Source: Acidimicrobiia bacterium (GTDB taxonomy: Bacteria; Actinomycetota; Acidimicrobiia; Spongiisociales; Spongiisociaceae). Taken from it: a stretch of 64,000 nucleotides of DNA. Where the stretch lies: assembly GCA_022827785.1 (NCBI GenBank), contig JAJEIM010000027.1, positions 1-64,000 of the forward strand. The letters are read 5' to 3'. The notes under the pieces were generated by a model. That model had not been told where the DNA came from. It searched no databases and worked only from the letters and a program-made list of their open reading frames with translations. Each line of letters begins with the position of its first letter. Position 1 is the stretch's first letter. This document shows positions 16,949 through 25,102 of this stretch, in pieces. The position numbers and the translations under genes are program-made.

Positions 16949-18107
16949 CTACTCAAAGGGTTTAGAGGATGCGCGAACCCCTGCATCCCCCCGATCCTGC
17001 CGCTCCCGATTGGCCCGGCGCCAGTGCAGGTAGGACTCGGTGAGCCTTTGCAGGGCACCGTCCAGCACTCCCTGGACATTGCCGATCTCCAGTCCGGTGC
17101 GAAGATCCTTGACCTGCTGGTAGGGCTGGAGCACGTAGGAACGGATCTGGCGCCCCCACGCGGCCTCGGTCTGCTCCCCGCGGATCTGATCCAGCTCCTG
17201 TTGCTGGCGAACCCGGGCCAACTCGGCCAGCTTCGCCTTGAGGAGGCCCATGGCCCTGGCCCGGTTCTGGAGCTGGGACCGTTCCGCCTGGCAGGCCACC
17301 ACGATGCCCGTCGGCAGATGGGTGAGCCGGACCGCCGAGTCGGTGGTGTTCACGTGCTGTCCGCCGGCGCCCTGGGAACGGTAGGTTTCGATCCGGAGGT
17401 CGTCCGGGCTGATCTCGACCGCTGCGTCCTCCACCAGCGGCACCACGTCCACCCCGGCGAATGAGGTGTGGCGTCGGGCGTTCGAGTCGAACGGGGATAT
17501 GCGAACCAGGCGGTGGACCCCGCGCTCGGCCTCCAGGACCGCATACGCATGCTCACCCTCGACAGTCAGGGTCGCCGACTTGATGCCGGCCTCCTCGCCC
17601 GACTGGAGGTCGTCGATCTCATGTTGCAGGCCGAGTTCGGTCAGGTACCGGGCGTACATCCGGACCATCATCTCCGCCCAGTCCTGCGCGTCCACGCCCC
17701 CCGCTCCGGCATGCACGCTGAGGATGGCGGCATGGTCGTCGTACTCGCCGAAGTAGAGGGACTCCTCCTCGAGAACACCGATGCGTCGCTCGGTGGCGGC
17801 AAGATCGCGCGACACCTCTTCCAGGGTCGCCGAGTCGCCTTCCTCCCTTGCCAGCTCGACCAGGATGTCAGCGTCCTCGAGATCGTTCTCCATGGACTCG
17901 ACCCGGTTGACCAGGCGTTCGATGCGGCCCAGCCGGCGGGTCAGGCGGGTGGCTCGATCAGGGTCGTCCCAGAGGTCGGGAAGAGCGACCTGCTCCCTCA
18001 GTTCGACCAGATCACCGAGCTTGGAATCGACATCAAAGGAACCTCCGGGCGTCCGAGAGGCGGGCGCGAAGGTCGTCGATGAGCGGGCGAGGGTCGGTTC
18101 GATCCAT
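16949..18107 (-). CDS. prfB: Peptide chain release factor 2 with programmed +1 frameshift
   Basis: RF2, about 385 aa after frameshifting. The first 24 codons run from ATG 18107 (MDRTDPRPLIDDLRARLSDA) to CTT followed by an in-frame TGA at 18033-18035. The protein then continues in the +1 frame as DVDSKLGDLVELREQVALPD. The domain-3 GGQ loop is complete (SQGAGGQHVNTTDSAVRL) and the codon-recognition region has an SPF (RISPFDSNARRHTSFA), the RF2-type tripeptide. A gene caller using one frame would give it a false long N-terminus. The gene lies just upstream of ftsE; this prfB-ftsE-ftsX-smpB order is common in actinobacteria. Confidence 0.96.
18033..18046 (-). promoter_or_regulatory. prfB +1 frameshift site
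   Basis: Minus strand CGGAGGTTCCTTTGA: a Shine-Dalgarno-like GGAGG stands three bases before the CTT TGA slip codon, as in the classic RF2 autoregulatory site. Low RF2 favours the slip and so raises RF2 synthesis. Confidence 0.93.
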
Positions 18108-18220
18108 AACGGACGAGAGGTTAGCGGGCCGGCTCCGGTTACCGGTCGCGCCTGAGGTCCCGACCTGTCCAGGCACGTCCACCGGCCCCCGTAGCAGGCG
18201 TCCCGGGATAGAATCACGGC

Positions 18221-18541
18221 ATGGGTCGGTTCGTTGCAGCGATCGCCAGAAGAGGGCGTGCCGCCATGGCCGAGTGGGCGGCCCGGCGCGAGGGGGCCCG
18301 CCGGCTCCCCCGCGATGTCTTCACGGCGGCCCGCCATATCGTGGGTCCCACCGGGTTCGTCTGGTCCGGCGCATGGCAGCGACTCGAGGAGGACGGCGCC
18401 GACTACCTGCGATCCTTCGATCCCCGGATACCTCCCAGCGTCTTCCTGTCCCCCAGCGACCTGACCAGGTCCATCCACCCGGTACCGGTCGCAGAACGCT
18501 GCATCGAGGACTGGTCGAAGCCGGAGGTCACCCGCGACTGA
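18221..18541 (+). CDS. Hypothetical protein, 106 aa
   Basis: ATG start, divergent from prfB. The N-terminal part is Arg/Ala-rich and helical (ARRGRAAMAEWAARREGARR); the rest has Trp and aromatic residues (TGFVWSGAWQRLEEDGADYL). There is no signal peptide. Family not recognised. Codon bias supports coding. Confidence 0.55.
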   Translation: MGRFVAAIARRGRAAMAEWAARREGARRLPRDVFTAARHIVGPTGFVWSGAWQRLEEDGADYLRSFDPRIPPSVFLSPSDLTRSIHPVPVAERCIEDWSKPEVTRD

Positions 18542-18582
18542 GCGGGCGCCTCAGGCATCCGCTTCTGATGCCCGGCACGCGA

Positions 18583-21231
18583 TCAGGCGCGGGCGGCCGC
18601 CATGCAGTCCGGAGTCTTGGAGCACCGCTTGGCCTTGATGCCCGACCCGCACGGACACGGGGCGTTGCGCCCTACCTTGGCCGACTTCGCCTGCTTGGGC
18701 CGCCGCGGTCCCGAACCCGCAGTGACGTTGATCTGGGGTCGGGCCCGGCGCCGGGCCTCCGCCACCTCGACCCGGTACAGGTAGCGGGCGGTGTCACGCT
18801 TCACGGAGTCCACCAGGTAGCTGAACATCTCGTAGCCCTCGCGGCGGTACTCGGTCAGGGGATCCCGCTGTCCCATCGCCCTCAGGCCGATCCCGGCCCG
18901 TAGGTAGTCCATCTCCGACAGGTGGTCCCGCCACTTGTTGTCGATGATCGATAGGGCGAGACCCTGCTCGATGCGGCGCATCACCTCGGGAGTCAGCTCG
19001 CTCTCCCGCTCCTCGAAGCGGCGAACCGCGTCGTCCGCAACCACCTCGACCACCTCGTCGACCGACCTGGCCGCGGCCGCCAGGTCACCGGGTGACAGAT
19101 CGGACGAGTACAGGATCTGGAGTTCCCTGAGCAATCCGTCCCAGTCCCACTCCGACGGGGGCAGGTCCTCGGGCAGGCCGTCCCTGACGGTGGCCTCGAC
19201 CGACTCCTCCACCCACTCCACCACCAGGTCTCGGCTCTTCCGGGTGCGGAGGATGCTGTCCCGCCACTCGTAGATCACCTCGCGCTGGCGGTTCATCACC
19301 TCGTCATACTTGAGAACGTTCTTCCGGATCTCGAAGTTCTGCGACTCGACCTGCGACTGGGCCCGCTCCACGGCCTTGGTGACCATCTTCGCCTCGATCG
19401 GGACCTCGTCCGGCATCCTGAGGCGCTCCATGATGGTGCTGACCCGCTCGCTGGCGAACCTCCTCATCAGGTCATCGCCCAGGGAAAGGTAGAAGCGGGA
19501 CTCCCCCGGATCACCCTGGCGGCCGGACCGTCCCCGGAGCTGGTTGTCGATCCGGCGGCTCTCGTGGCGCTCGGTCCCGAGCACGTAGAGACCCCCGGCC
19601 TCCAGCACCTGCCGGCGGGCCTCCTCGGTCCCGGCCTGATTGATCTCGAGCAGTTTCTGGTATTCCTTCTCCCAGGAGGGAGTGTCCGGCGGCAGGTCGG
19701 GGCGCTTCCGCATGGCGGCGCGCGCCAAGCCCTCCGGGTTGCCGCCCAACTGGATGTCGACGCCGCGGCCGGCCATGTTGGTGGCCACCGTTACCGCCCC
19801 GGGCCGGCCGGCCTGGGCGATGATCTCGGCCTCCCGGGCGTGGTGCTTGGCATTCAGGACCTCGTGGGATATTCCCCGCCTGGCCAGCAGCCTCGCCACC
19901 CGCTCGGACTTCTCGATCGAGACCGTGCCCACCAGCACCGGCTGGCCCGCCAGGTGACGCTCCTCGATGTCCTGAGCCAGCGCCAGGTACTTGGCGTCCT
20001 CGGTCTTGTAGATCACATCGGGCTGGTCGACCCTCGCGACCGAGACGTGGGTGGGAACCTCCATCACCTCCAACCCGTAGATCTGCGAGAACTCGGAGGC
20101 CTCGGTCATGGCGGTACCGGTCATCCCCGCCAGCTTGCCGTAGAGGCGGAAGTAGTTCTGGAGGGTGATCGCCGCCAGGGTCTGGTTCTCCTCCTTGATC
20201 CGGACACCCTCCTTGGCCTCGATGGCCTGGTGGAGACCTTCCGAATAGCGGCGGCCTTCGAGAACCCGCCCGGTGAACTCGTCGACGATCATCACCTGGC
20301 CGTGCGAGACCAGGTACTCGACATCGCGGTTGTAGAGCGTCTTGGCCCGGAGCGCCTGCTCCAGATGGTGGACGAAGTCGACCGCGGCATGGTCGTACAT
20401 GTTCTCCACGCCCAGCATCCGCTCGACCTGAGCAACACCGTCCTCGGTGGTCAGCACCTGCCGCTTGCCATAGTCGACCTCGTAGTGGGCTCCTTCCCGG
20501 AGACCCCGCACCAGCCGGGCGAACTCCCGGTACCAGCGGGCGTTGTCGCCCACCTGCCCGGAGATGATGAGAGGGGTTCGTGCCTCGTCCACCAGGATCG
20601 AGTCCACCTCGTCAACGATGCCGAAGCTATGGCCGCGCTGTACCCGGAGCTGCATGGACATGGCCATGTTGTCCCGCAGGTAGTCGAATCCGAACTCGTT
20701 GTTGGTGCCGTACGTGACGTCGGCCTCGTAGGAGGGCTTGCGCGAAGCCGGATCATCGCCTGCCTGGATGAGTCCCACGGAGAGGCCGAGCATCCGGTAG
20801 ATGCCACCCATCCACTCCGCATCGCGGGCGGCCAGGTAGTCATTGACGGTCACGACATGCACCCCGGCCCCGGCCAGGGCATTCAGGTATACGGGCATGG
20901 TGGAGACGAGCGTCTTGCCCTCTCCGGTCCGCATCTCGGCGATCATGCCCCTGTGGAGGGCGCCGGCGCCGATCACCTGGACGTCGTAGTGCCGCTGGCC
21001 GAGCGTCCGCTTGGCGGCCTCCCGGACCGTTGCGAAGGCCTCCACCTCCAGATCGTCCAAGGGCTCCCCGGACTCGAGACGCCCCCGGAACTCGACCGTC
21101 TTGCCGGCGAGAGCCGAGTCGTCGAGCCCCTCCAACTGCGGCTCCATCCGGTTGACGCGCTCCGCCAGGGCTTCGAGGGTCTTCAGGTTCTTCGACTCAC
21201 CGGCGCGCAGCACCTTGCTGAGCAGCGACAT
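18583..21231 (-). CDS. secA: Preprotein translocase ATPase SecA
   Basis: An 882-aa SecA with the DEAD motor: MRTGEGKTLVS Walker A (about 103), DEVDSILVDEARTPLIISG, the TGTAMTEASEF motif, TNMAGRGVDIQLGG and QLRGRSGRQGDPGESRFYLS. The C-terminal SEC-C zinc motif is CPCGSGIKAKRCSKTPDC: CxC is followed by a wider Cys spacing than the usual CC, a mild variant. It powers export through SecYEG. It is monocistronic, with a 282-bp leader to hpf. Confidence 0.98.
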   Translation of the reverse strand: MSLLSKVLRAGESKNLKTLEALAERVNRMEPQLEGLDDSALAGKTVEFRGRLESGEPLDDLEVEAFATVREAAKRTLGQRHYDVQVIGAGALHRGMIAEMRTGEGKTLVSTMPVYLNALAGAGVHVVTVNDYLAARDAEWMGGIYRMLGLSVGLIQAGDDPASRKPSYEADVTYGTNNEFGFDYLRDNMAMSMQLRVQRGHSFGIVDEVDSILVDEARTPLIISGQVGDNARWYREFARLVRGLREGAHYEVDYGKRQVLTTEDGVAQVERMLGVENMYDHAAVDFVHHLEQALRAKTLYNRDVEYLVSHGQVMIVDEFTGRVLEGRRYSEGLHQAIEAKEGVRIKEENQTLAAITLQNYFRLYGKLAGMTGTAMTEASEFSQIYGLEVMEVPTHVSVARVDQPDVIYKTEDAKYLALAQDIEERHLAGQPVLVGTVSIEKSERVARLLARRGISHEVLNAKHHAREAEIIAQAGRPGAVTVATNMAGRGVDIQLGGNPEGLARAAMRKRPDLPPDTPSWEKEYQKLLEINQAGTEEARRQVLEAGGLYVLGTERHESRRIDNQLRGRSGRQGDPGESRFYLSLGDDLMRRFASERVSTIMERLRMPDEVPIEAKMVTKAVERAQSQVESQNFEIRKNVLKYDEVMNRQREVIYEWRDSILRTRKSRDLVVEWVEESVEATVRDGLPEDLPPSEWDWDGLLRELQILYSSDLSPGDLAAAARSVDEVVEVVADDAVRRFEERESELTPEVMRRIEQGLALSIIDNKWRDHLSEMDYLRAGIGLRAMGQRDPLTEYRREGYEMFSYLVDSVKRDTARYLYRVEVAEARRRARPQINVTAGSGPRRPKQAKSAKVGRNAPCPCGSGIKAKRCSKTPDCMAAARA

Positions 21232-21513
21232 GTTCCCCGTTTCTCGTGTAGCAGGCAGGACTCGTCAGGACGGCCCGCCGGGAGTCATGCTATTCGCCCC
21301 CGGGGCGTCTGTGAACCCCCTCGCGGCGCGCGTCGATGGTAAGCACAACACGCTGCGTCTTCGCCTGCGGGCCACCGGTGGTCCTGGCCCGGGCTCGCGT
21401 TCTTGCCTCGCGGCGCCAGGCTGTGACACCTTGGCCTTCTGGGGCGGTTGTTTCGAATCCCTGACCTGGTAACTGCCATCGAAACGTGGCAATCGGGACA
21501 CAGCGTCAGACGG

Positions 21514-22053
21514 CTATGCCGGCTCGATCAGCTCCAGCCGCCCGCCTGCGGACCGGTAGAGGACGTTGAGATCCCCGGTTTCGACGTTGGAGAAGAGGAT
21601 CACCGCCTCTCCCTCCTCCTCCATGAGGATTGCGGCCTCCTCGGGCGTCATCGGCTTGCCGACCGGCCGCCGCACCCGGGAGATGGAGGGATACCGCTCG
21701 TCGGGTTGATCGGAACGCCGGCGAGGACCTCCGGCGCGCACTTCGGGCTTGGGCCGATGGCGGCGGCGGTCGCTGAGCCTCTGAGAGAGCCGGCGCAGCC
21801 TGCGTTCGAAGTGGTCCGATGCGGCGTCGACGGAACGGCGTACGGTATCGCCCTCCCCCGTCGCCCTGACCAGTTGGCCGGCTGCTCGGGCGGACAGCTC
21901 GGCCCGGAAGCGGTGGTCGCTGTCGTGGCTCTTGACCCTGGTGAGGCGCACGTCGACATCACCGAGGCGGTCGAAGAACTTGGCCGTCCGGCTGACGCGC
22001 TCCACTGCGTGGGCGCGGGTCTCATCGGTCAGCCGGATTCCTCGCCCTCTCAT
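21514..22053 (-). CDS. hpf: Long-form ribosome hibernation promoting factor
   Basis: About 179 aa. The N-terminal HPF/RaiA domain (RLTDETRAHAVERVSRTAKF, then VDVRLTRVKSHDSDHRFRAE) is followed by an Arg-rich linker. The C-terminal dimerisation domain is VGKPMTPEEAAILMEEEGEA with VILFSNVETGDLNVLYRSAG, as in long HPF that forms 100S ribosomes. I prefer ATG 22053 because GGAGGT lies just before it; ATG 22065 is in frame too. The start overlaps comF by about 30 bp, so translation is coupled. Confidence 0.92.
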   Translation of the reverse strand: MRGRGIRLTDETRAHAVERVSRTAKFFDRLGDVDVRLTRVKSHDSDHRFRAELSARAAGQLVRATGEGDTVRRSVDAASDHFERRLRRLSQRLSDRRRHRPKPEVRAGGPRRRSDQPDERYPSISRVRRPVGKPMTPEEAAILMEEEGEAVILFSNVETGDLNVLYRSAGGRLELIEPA

Positions 22054-22678
22054 CCGGACCTCCATGAGCCGATCCTAGCCGCCTGCCGCCCCCACCCGAC
22101 CGGGATCGGGTGAGCGTGATCGCCGACGTGACGGCGCCTCGGCAGGCTCCGGCCGCCGAACTCAGCGTGGTGCCGGTGGTCAGCACGTCGTCCACCAGTA
22201 CCGCTCCCCCGGGCGGGCGCGCCACCGACCGGAACCGCAGGCCGCCGCGGCGTCTGGACCGGATCTGGCTCTGGTGGAGTAGGGGGGCGCGCAGCACGTC
22301 CGCCACCGGCAGGCCGGCGATCCGGCCAAGTGCCCTGGCCAGCGCCCTGCCGGGATCGGTGCCGAACCTGGCCCGGCGGGGCAGCGATCTGGGTACCGGG
22401 ACCAGGGCGGTGGCGCCGGCGGGAAGGAGATCGACCATGAAAGGCGCCAGTCCCGAGGCGACGCGGTCGGCTCCCCGGTACTTCATGGCGTGGACAGCGT
22501 TGCGGATCGGACCGTCGTGAACCAGTAACGAGCGCACCAGCACACCCGACGGGAGCCTCACCTCGCCACCGGGTTGCAAGGAGGCCGAACAAGCGGGGCA
22601 TACCGTCGATCGCTCCTTCGCACCCTTCGAGAAAGTCCTCGCCGGTGGCTTCCACCACCCGCACACCACGCACACCAT
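22022..22678 (-). CDS. ComF-family phosphoribosyltransferase-like protein
   Basis: About 218 aa. The N-terminal Cys pairs (VCVVCGWW and VCPACSASL) form a zinc-finger-like part. A PRTase-like domain follows with VPVPRSLPRRARFGTDPGRA and the PRPP loop VLVDDVLTTGTTLSSAA. ComF proteins act in DNA uptake in competent bacteria, and their role in actinobacteria is unknown. ATG 22678 and GTG 22693 are both possible starts. The 3' end overlaps hpf. Confidence 0.88.
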   Translation of the reverse strand: MVCVVCGWWKPPARTFSKGAKERSTVCPACSASLQPGGEVRLPSGVLVRSLLVHDGPIRNAVHAMKYRGADRVASGLAPFMVDLLPAGATALVPVPRSLPRRARFGTDPGRALARALGRIAGLPVADVLRAPLLHQSQIRSRRRGGLRFRSVARPPGGAVLVDDVLTTGTTLSSAAGACRGAVTSAITLTRSRSGGGGRRLGSAHGGPDERARNPADR

Positions 22679-22736
22679 GCCTCTGTTGTACACGGACCCT
22701 GTGACAGTTCGCGGCCGCCCGCCAGGCCGAAAGATG

Positions 22737-24095
22737 TCAGGAGGAGTCGATCACCCTCCGTACCCGGTCCACGAGGTCGTCCAACGACGCGGAATCAGGT
22801 GCTTCGGCGTTGAGGCGGAGCAACGGTTCGGTGTTGCTGGGCCGGACGTTGAACCAGCTGTCTCCCAGGTCGACCGTCAGTCCGTCGAGACGGTCCAGGG
22901 AAGCGCCGGCGAAGGCGGACTCCACCGCCCGGAGCGCCGCGGTCGGGTCCGTCACGACGGTGTTGATCTCCCCCGACATGGCGTACGGCTCGTAGCCGCG
23001 CCTCAACTCCGACAGTGGAACACCCGCCCCGGTCAGGACGGTCAGCAACACCAGCATGGCCAGGGTCGCGCTGTCCGCCCCGTAATTGTCGCCGAAGTAG
23101 TAGTGGCCCGAGTGCTCACCCCCGAAGACCGCATCCTGCTCCGCCATCACCGCCTTGATGAACGAATGGCCCACCCGGGTGCGGACCGGCACTCCTCCCG
23201 CGGACCGGACGGCCTCGGCCACGCTCCTCGAGCAGATCAGGTTGTGAACGATCCGGGCACCCGGTCGCCGGGCCAGGAACCAGCGCGCGATGACGGCGGT
23301 GGTAGTGCTCCCCGGGAGGGGAACTCCCTGCTCGTCCACGAACACCGCCCGGTCGGCGTCCCCGTCGAAGGCCACCCCCACGTCGGCCTCCTGCTCGCGC
23401 ACCAGGCGGGCCAGGTCGGTGAGGTTATCGGGGTCGAGAGGGTCGGCCGGATGGTTGGGAAAGGTACCGTCCGGCTCCAGGTAGAGGCCCATCAAGGTGG
23501 ACGAGGGCAGCTGCCGGAAGAGCCGGCCGACCACCGGCCCGGCCATCCCGTTCCCCCCGTCGACCGCCACCCGCAGCTCCCCGATGCCGGCCGGGTCGAC
23601 GATTCCGAACACATGCTCCAGGTACCCGGGCAGGGCGTCCTGCCGGGTAACCCGGCCCCGGGATACGGCTCGAGAGTCCCCGCTCCACGAACGGGCTATG
23701 TCCCGGATCTGCTCCAATCCCGAACCCGATCCGATCGGCGCCGCCCCGCGATGGCAGAACTTGAGACCGTTGTAGCCGGTCGGGTTGTGGGAGGCGGTGA
23801 CGACGGCGCCCGGTATCCGGTGCCGGCCCGAGTAGTAGTAGACGACCTCGGTGGGAGCCAGGCCCAGGTCGATCACATCGCACCCCTGCGACATAACCCC
23901 TTCCCGGAATGCTGCCGCCAACTGTTCCGAGGAAGGCCGGCAGTCGCGTCCCACAGCCACCGTCGGGGCGCCCGCGACCCGGGCGAAACCCACTCCGATG
24001 CGTTCGGCGATCTCGGCGTCGAGCTCCTCCGTGTCCACCCGACCCCGGACGTCGTAGGCCTTGAAGATCCGGTCGAAAGGGTCAGGGCTTCCCAC
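22737..24095 (-). CDS. manB: Phosphomannomutase/phosphoglucomutase
   Basis: A 452-aa alpha-D-phosphohexomutase with all four signature loops: TASHNPTGYNGLK (catalytic Ser, about 103), FDGDADRAVF (metal), GGEHSGHYYF (sugar) and RPSNTEPLLRLNAEA (phosphate). It interconverts mannose- or glucose-6-P and 1-P, feeding GDP-mannose and cell-wall sugars. In mycobacteria the homologue also lies near the fbiA/fbiB F420 genes; here cofD/cofE are 8 kb away. Confidence 0.94.
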   Translation of the reverse strand: MGSPDPFDRIFKAYDVRGRVDTEELDAEIAERIGVGFARVAGAPTVAVGRDCRPSSEQLAAAFREGVMSQGCDVIDLGLAPTEVVYYYSGRHRIPGAVVTASHNPTGYNGLKFCHRGAAPIGSGSGLEQIRDIARSWSGDSRAVSRGRVTRQDALPGYLEHVFGIVDPAGIGELRVAVDGGNGMAGPVVGRLFRQLPSSTLMGLYLEPDGTFPNHPADPLDPDNLTDLARLVREQEADVGVAFDGDADRAVFVDEQGVPLPGSTTTAVIARWFLARRPGARIVHNLICSRSVAEAVRSAGGVPVRTRVGHSFIKAVMAEQDAVFGGEHSGHYYFGDNYGADSATLAMLVLLTVLTGAGVPLSELRRGYEPYAMSGEINTVVTDPTAALRAVESAFAGASLDRLDGLTVDLGDSWFNVRPSNTEPLLRLNAEAPDSASLDDLVDRVRRVIDSS

Positions 24096-24247
24096 GAGAC
24101 ATCCTGTACTAGTGGTCCGTCTGCGAATCAGCTAAGCGTGCTCTGCTTGCCATCAGCGCCCCTCGCTACGTTCCCGGCCGGCACGAGAGCACGACTCCTT
24201 TGCGGCGGTCGCCGGGTTCGATCCTACACTCGCGCCCGGTAACCACC

Positions 24248-24946
24248 ATGACCACGCCGAAGATCACCATCATCATCCCGATCCACAACGAAGCCGGCTT
24301 CGTGGGACCCGCGCTGGCCCGGATCCGGCGCCAGGTGGACGCGGTGACGCCCCGGTACCGAATCATCCTGGTGGAGAACGGATCGACCGACCGCACCCAT
24401 GCCGAGGCTCTGACCGAGGCGGGCGCCGATCCCCGCTTGGATGTGCTCCGGATCGGCGCCGCAGACTACGGGCTCGCCATCCGCACCGGCATGGAGGCGT
24501 CCGGGAGCTCGGGATGGCTGGTGGTGTTCGATATCGACTACCACTCCGGAGACTTCCTCCGAAGGGTTGTAGAACTCAGCGAGACGGCCGACGTGGTGAT
24601 CGCCTCGAAGCGGGCGCCCGGTTCCCAGGACCGGCGGCCATGGATACGCCGCCTGGCCACCCGGGTGTTCAACCTGGCACTCCGCACCGTGGTCGGCTCC
24701 GGGCTGTCCGACACCCACGGCATCAAGGCGCTCCGCGCCCAGGTGGTCGAGGAGCTCCTCCCGCAGGTGCGCCTGACCGAGGATCTGTTCGACACCGAAC
24801 TTCTTCTGCGGGCCGAGCGGGCCGGGTACCGCATCGCCGAGGTCCCGATCGTCGTGGAGGAGTTGAGGGAAGCCCGGTCCTCGCTGCTCCGCCGGGTCCC
24901 GCGGACCCTACGAGGGCTGATCACGCTCCGCCGGAGCCTGTGCTAG
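24248..24946 (+). CDS. Family 2 glycosyltransferase (dolichyl-P-mannose synthase-like)
   Basis: A 232-aa GT-A protein: ITIIIPIHNEAGFVGPALAR at the N-terminus, VENGSTDRT (about 40) for nucleotide binding, and FDIDYHSGDF in place of the common DxD. No TM segment. The start is ATG 24248; a TTG 48 bp earlier is in frame but lies in non-coding-like sequence. It probably transfers a sugar to a polyprenyl phosphate or glycan; donor and acceptor unknown. The membrane glycosyltransferase converging on it (25103-27616) may use its product. Confidence 0.85.
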   Translation: MTTPKITIIIPIHNEAGFVGPALARIRRQVDAVTPRYRIILVENGSTDRTHAEALTEAGADPRLDVLRIGAADYGLAIRTGMEASGSSGWLVVFDIDYHSGDFLRRVVELSETADVVIASKRAPGSQDRRPWIRRLATRVFNLALRTVVGSGLSDTHGIKALRAQVVEELLPQVRLTEDLFDTELLLRAERAGYRIAEVPIVVEELREARSSLLRRVPRTLRGLITLRRSLC

Positions 24947-24981
24947 CCCGGAATCGTCTCGCCCTGCGCCCGCAATCGAGC

Positions 24982-25086
24982 AACCTGAGTAACACAGCAC
25001 CACCAGCGGCGCCCAGAACCTGAGGAACACAGCACCACCAGCGGCGCGGAGAACCTGAGGAACAGGGCGCCGCTAGCGGTGCCCTG
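24982..25086. repeat. 35-bp direct repeat, three copies
   Basis: AACCTGAGKAACACAGCACC-type units start at 24982, 25017 and 25052, exactly 35 bp apart. The first two are nearly identical; the third diverges in its second half and forms a hairpin. They sit between two convergent genes. Confidence 0.75.
25063..25086. terminator. Bidirectional hairpin between convergent genes
   Basis: CAGGGCGCCGC-TA-GCGGTGCCCTG is a 24-bp near-perfect palindrome. It lies between the GT2 stop (24946) and the stop of the opposing membrane protein (25103). There is no strong T-run, but the position fits a shared terminator. Confidence 0.6.
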
Positions 25087-25102
25087 TGCATCGAGAATGC
25101 CG

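Noticed and set aside
18036-18478. Long N-terminus for RF2 in a single frame
   Set aside because: The 0-frame leader with CTT TGA and GGAGG explains the true start; the upstream in-frame sequence overlaps the divergent gene and is not RF2-like.
19564-21342. Long plus-strand frame of 592 codons opposite secA
   Set aside because: Antisense shadow; secA on the other strand has all its motifs.
24120-24247. tRNA-like GGTTCGATCC sequence near 24217
   Set aside because: No matching acceptor, D or anticodon arms around it.
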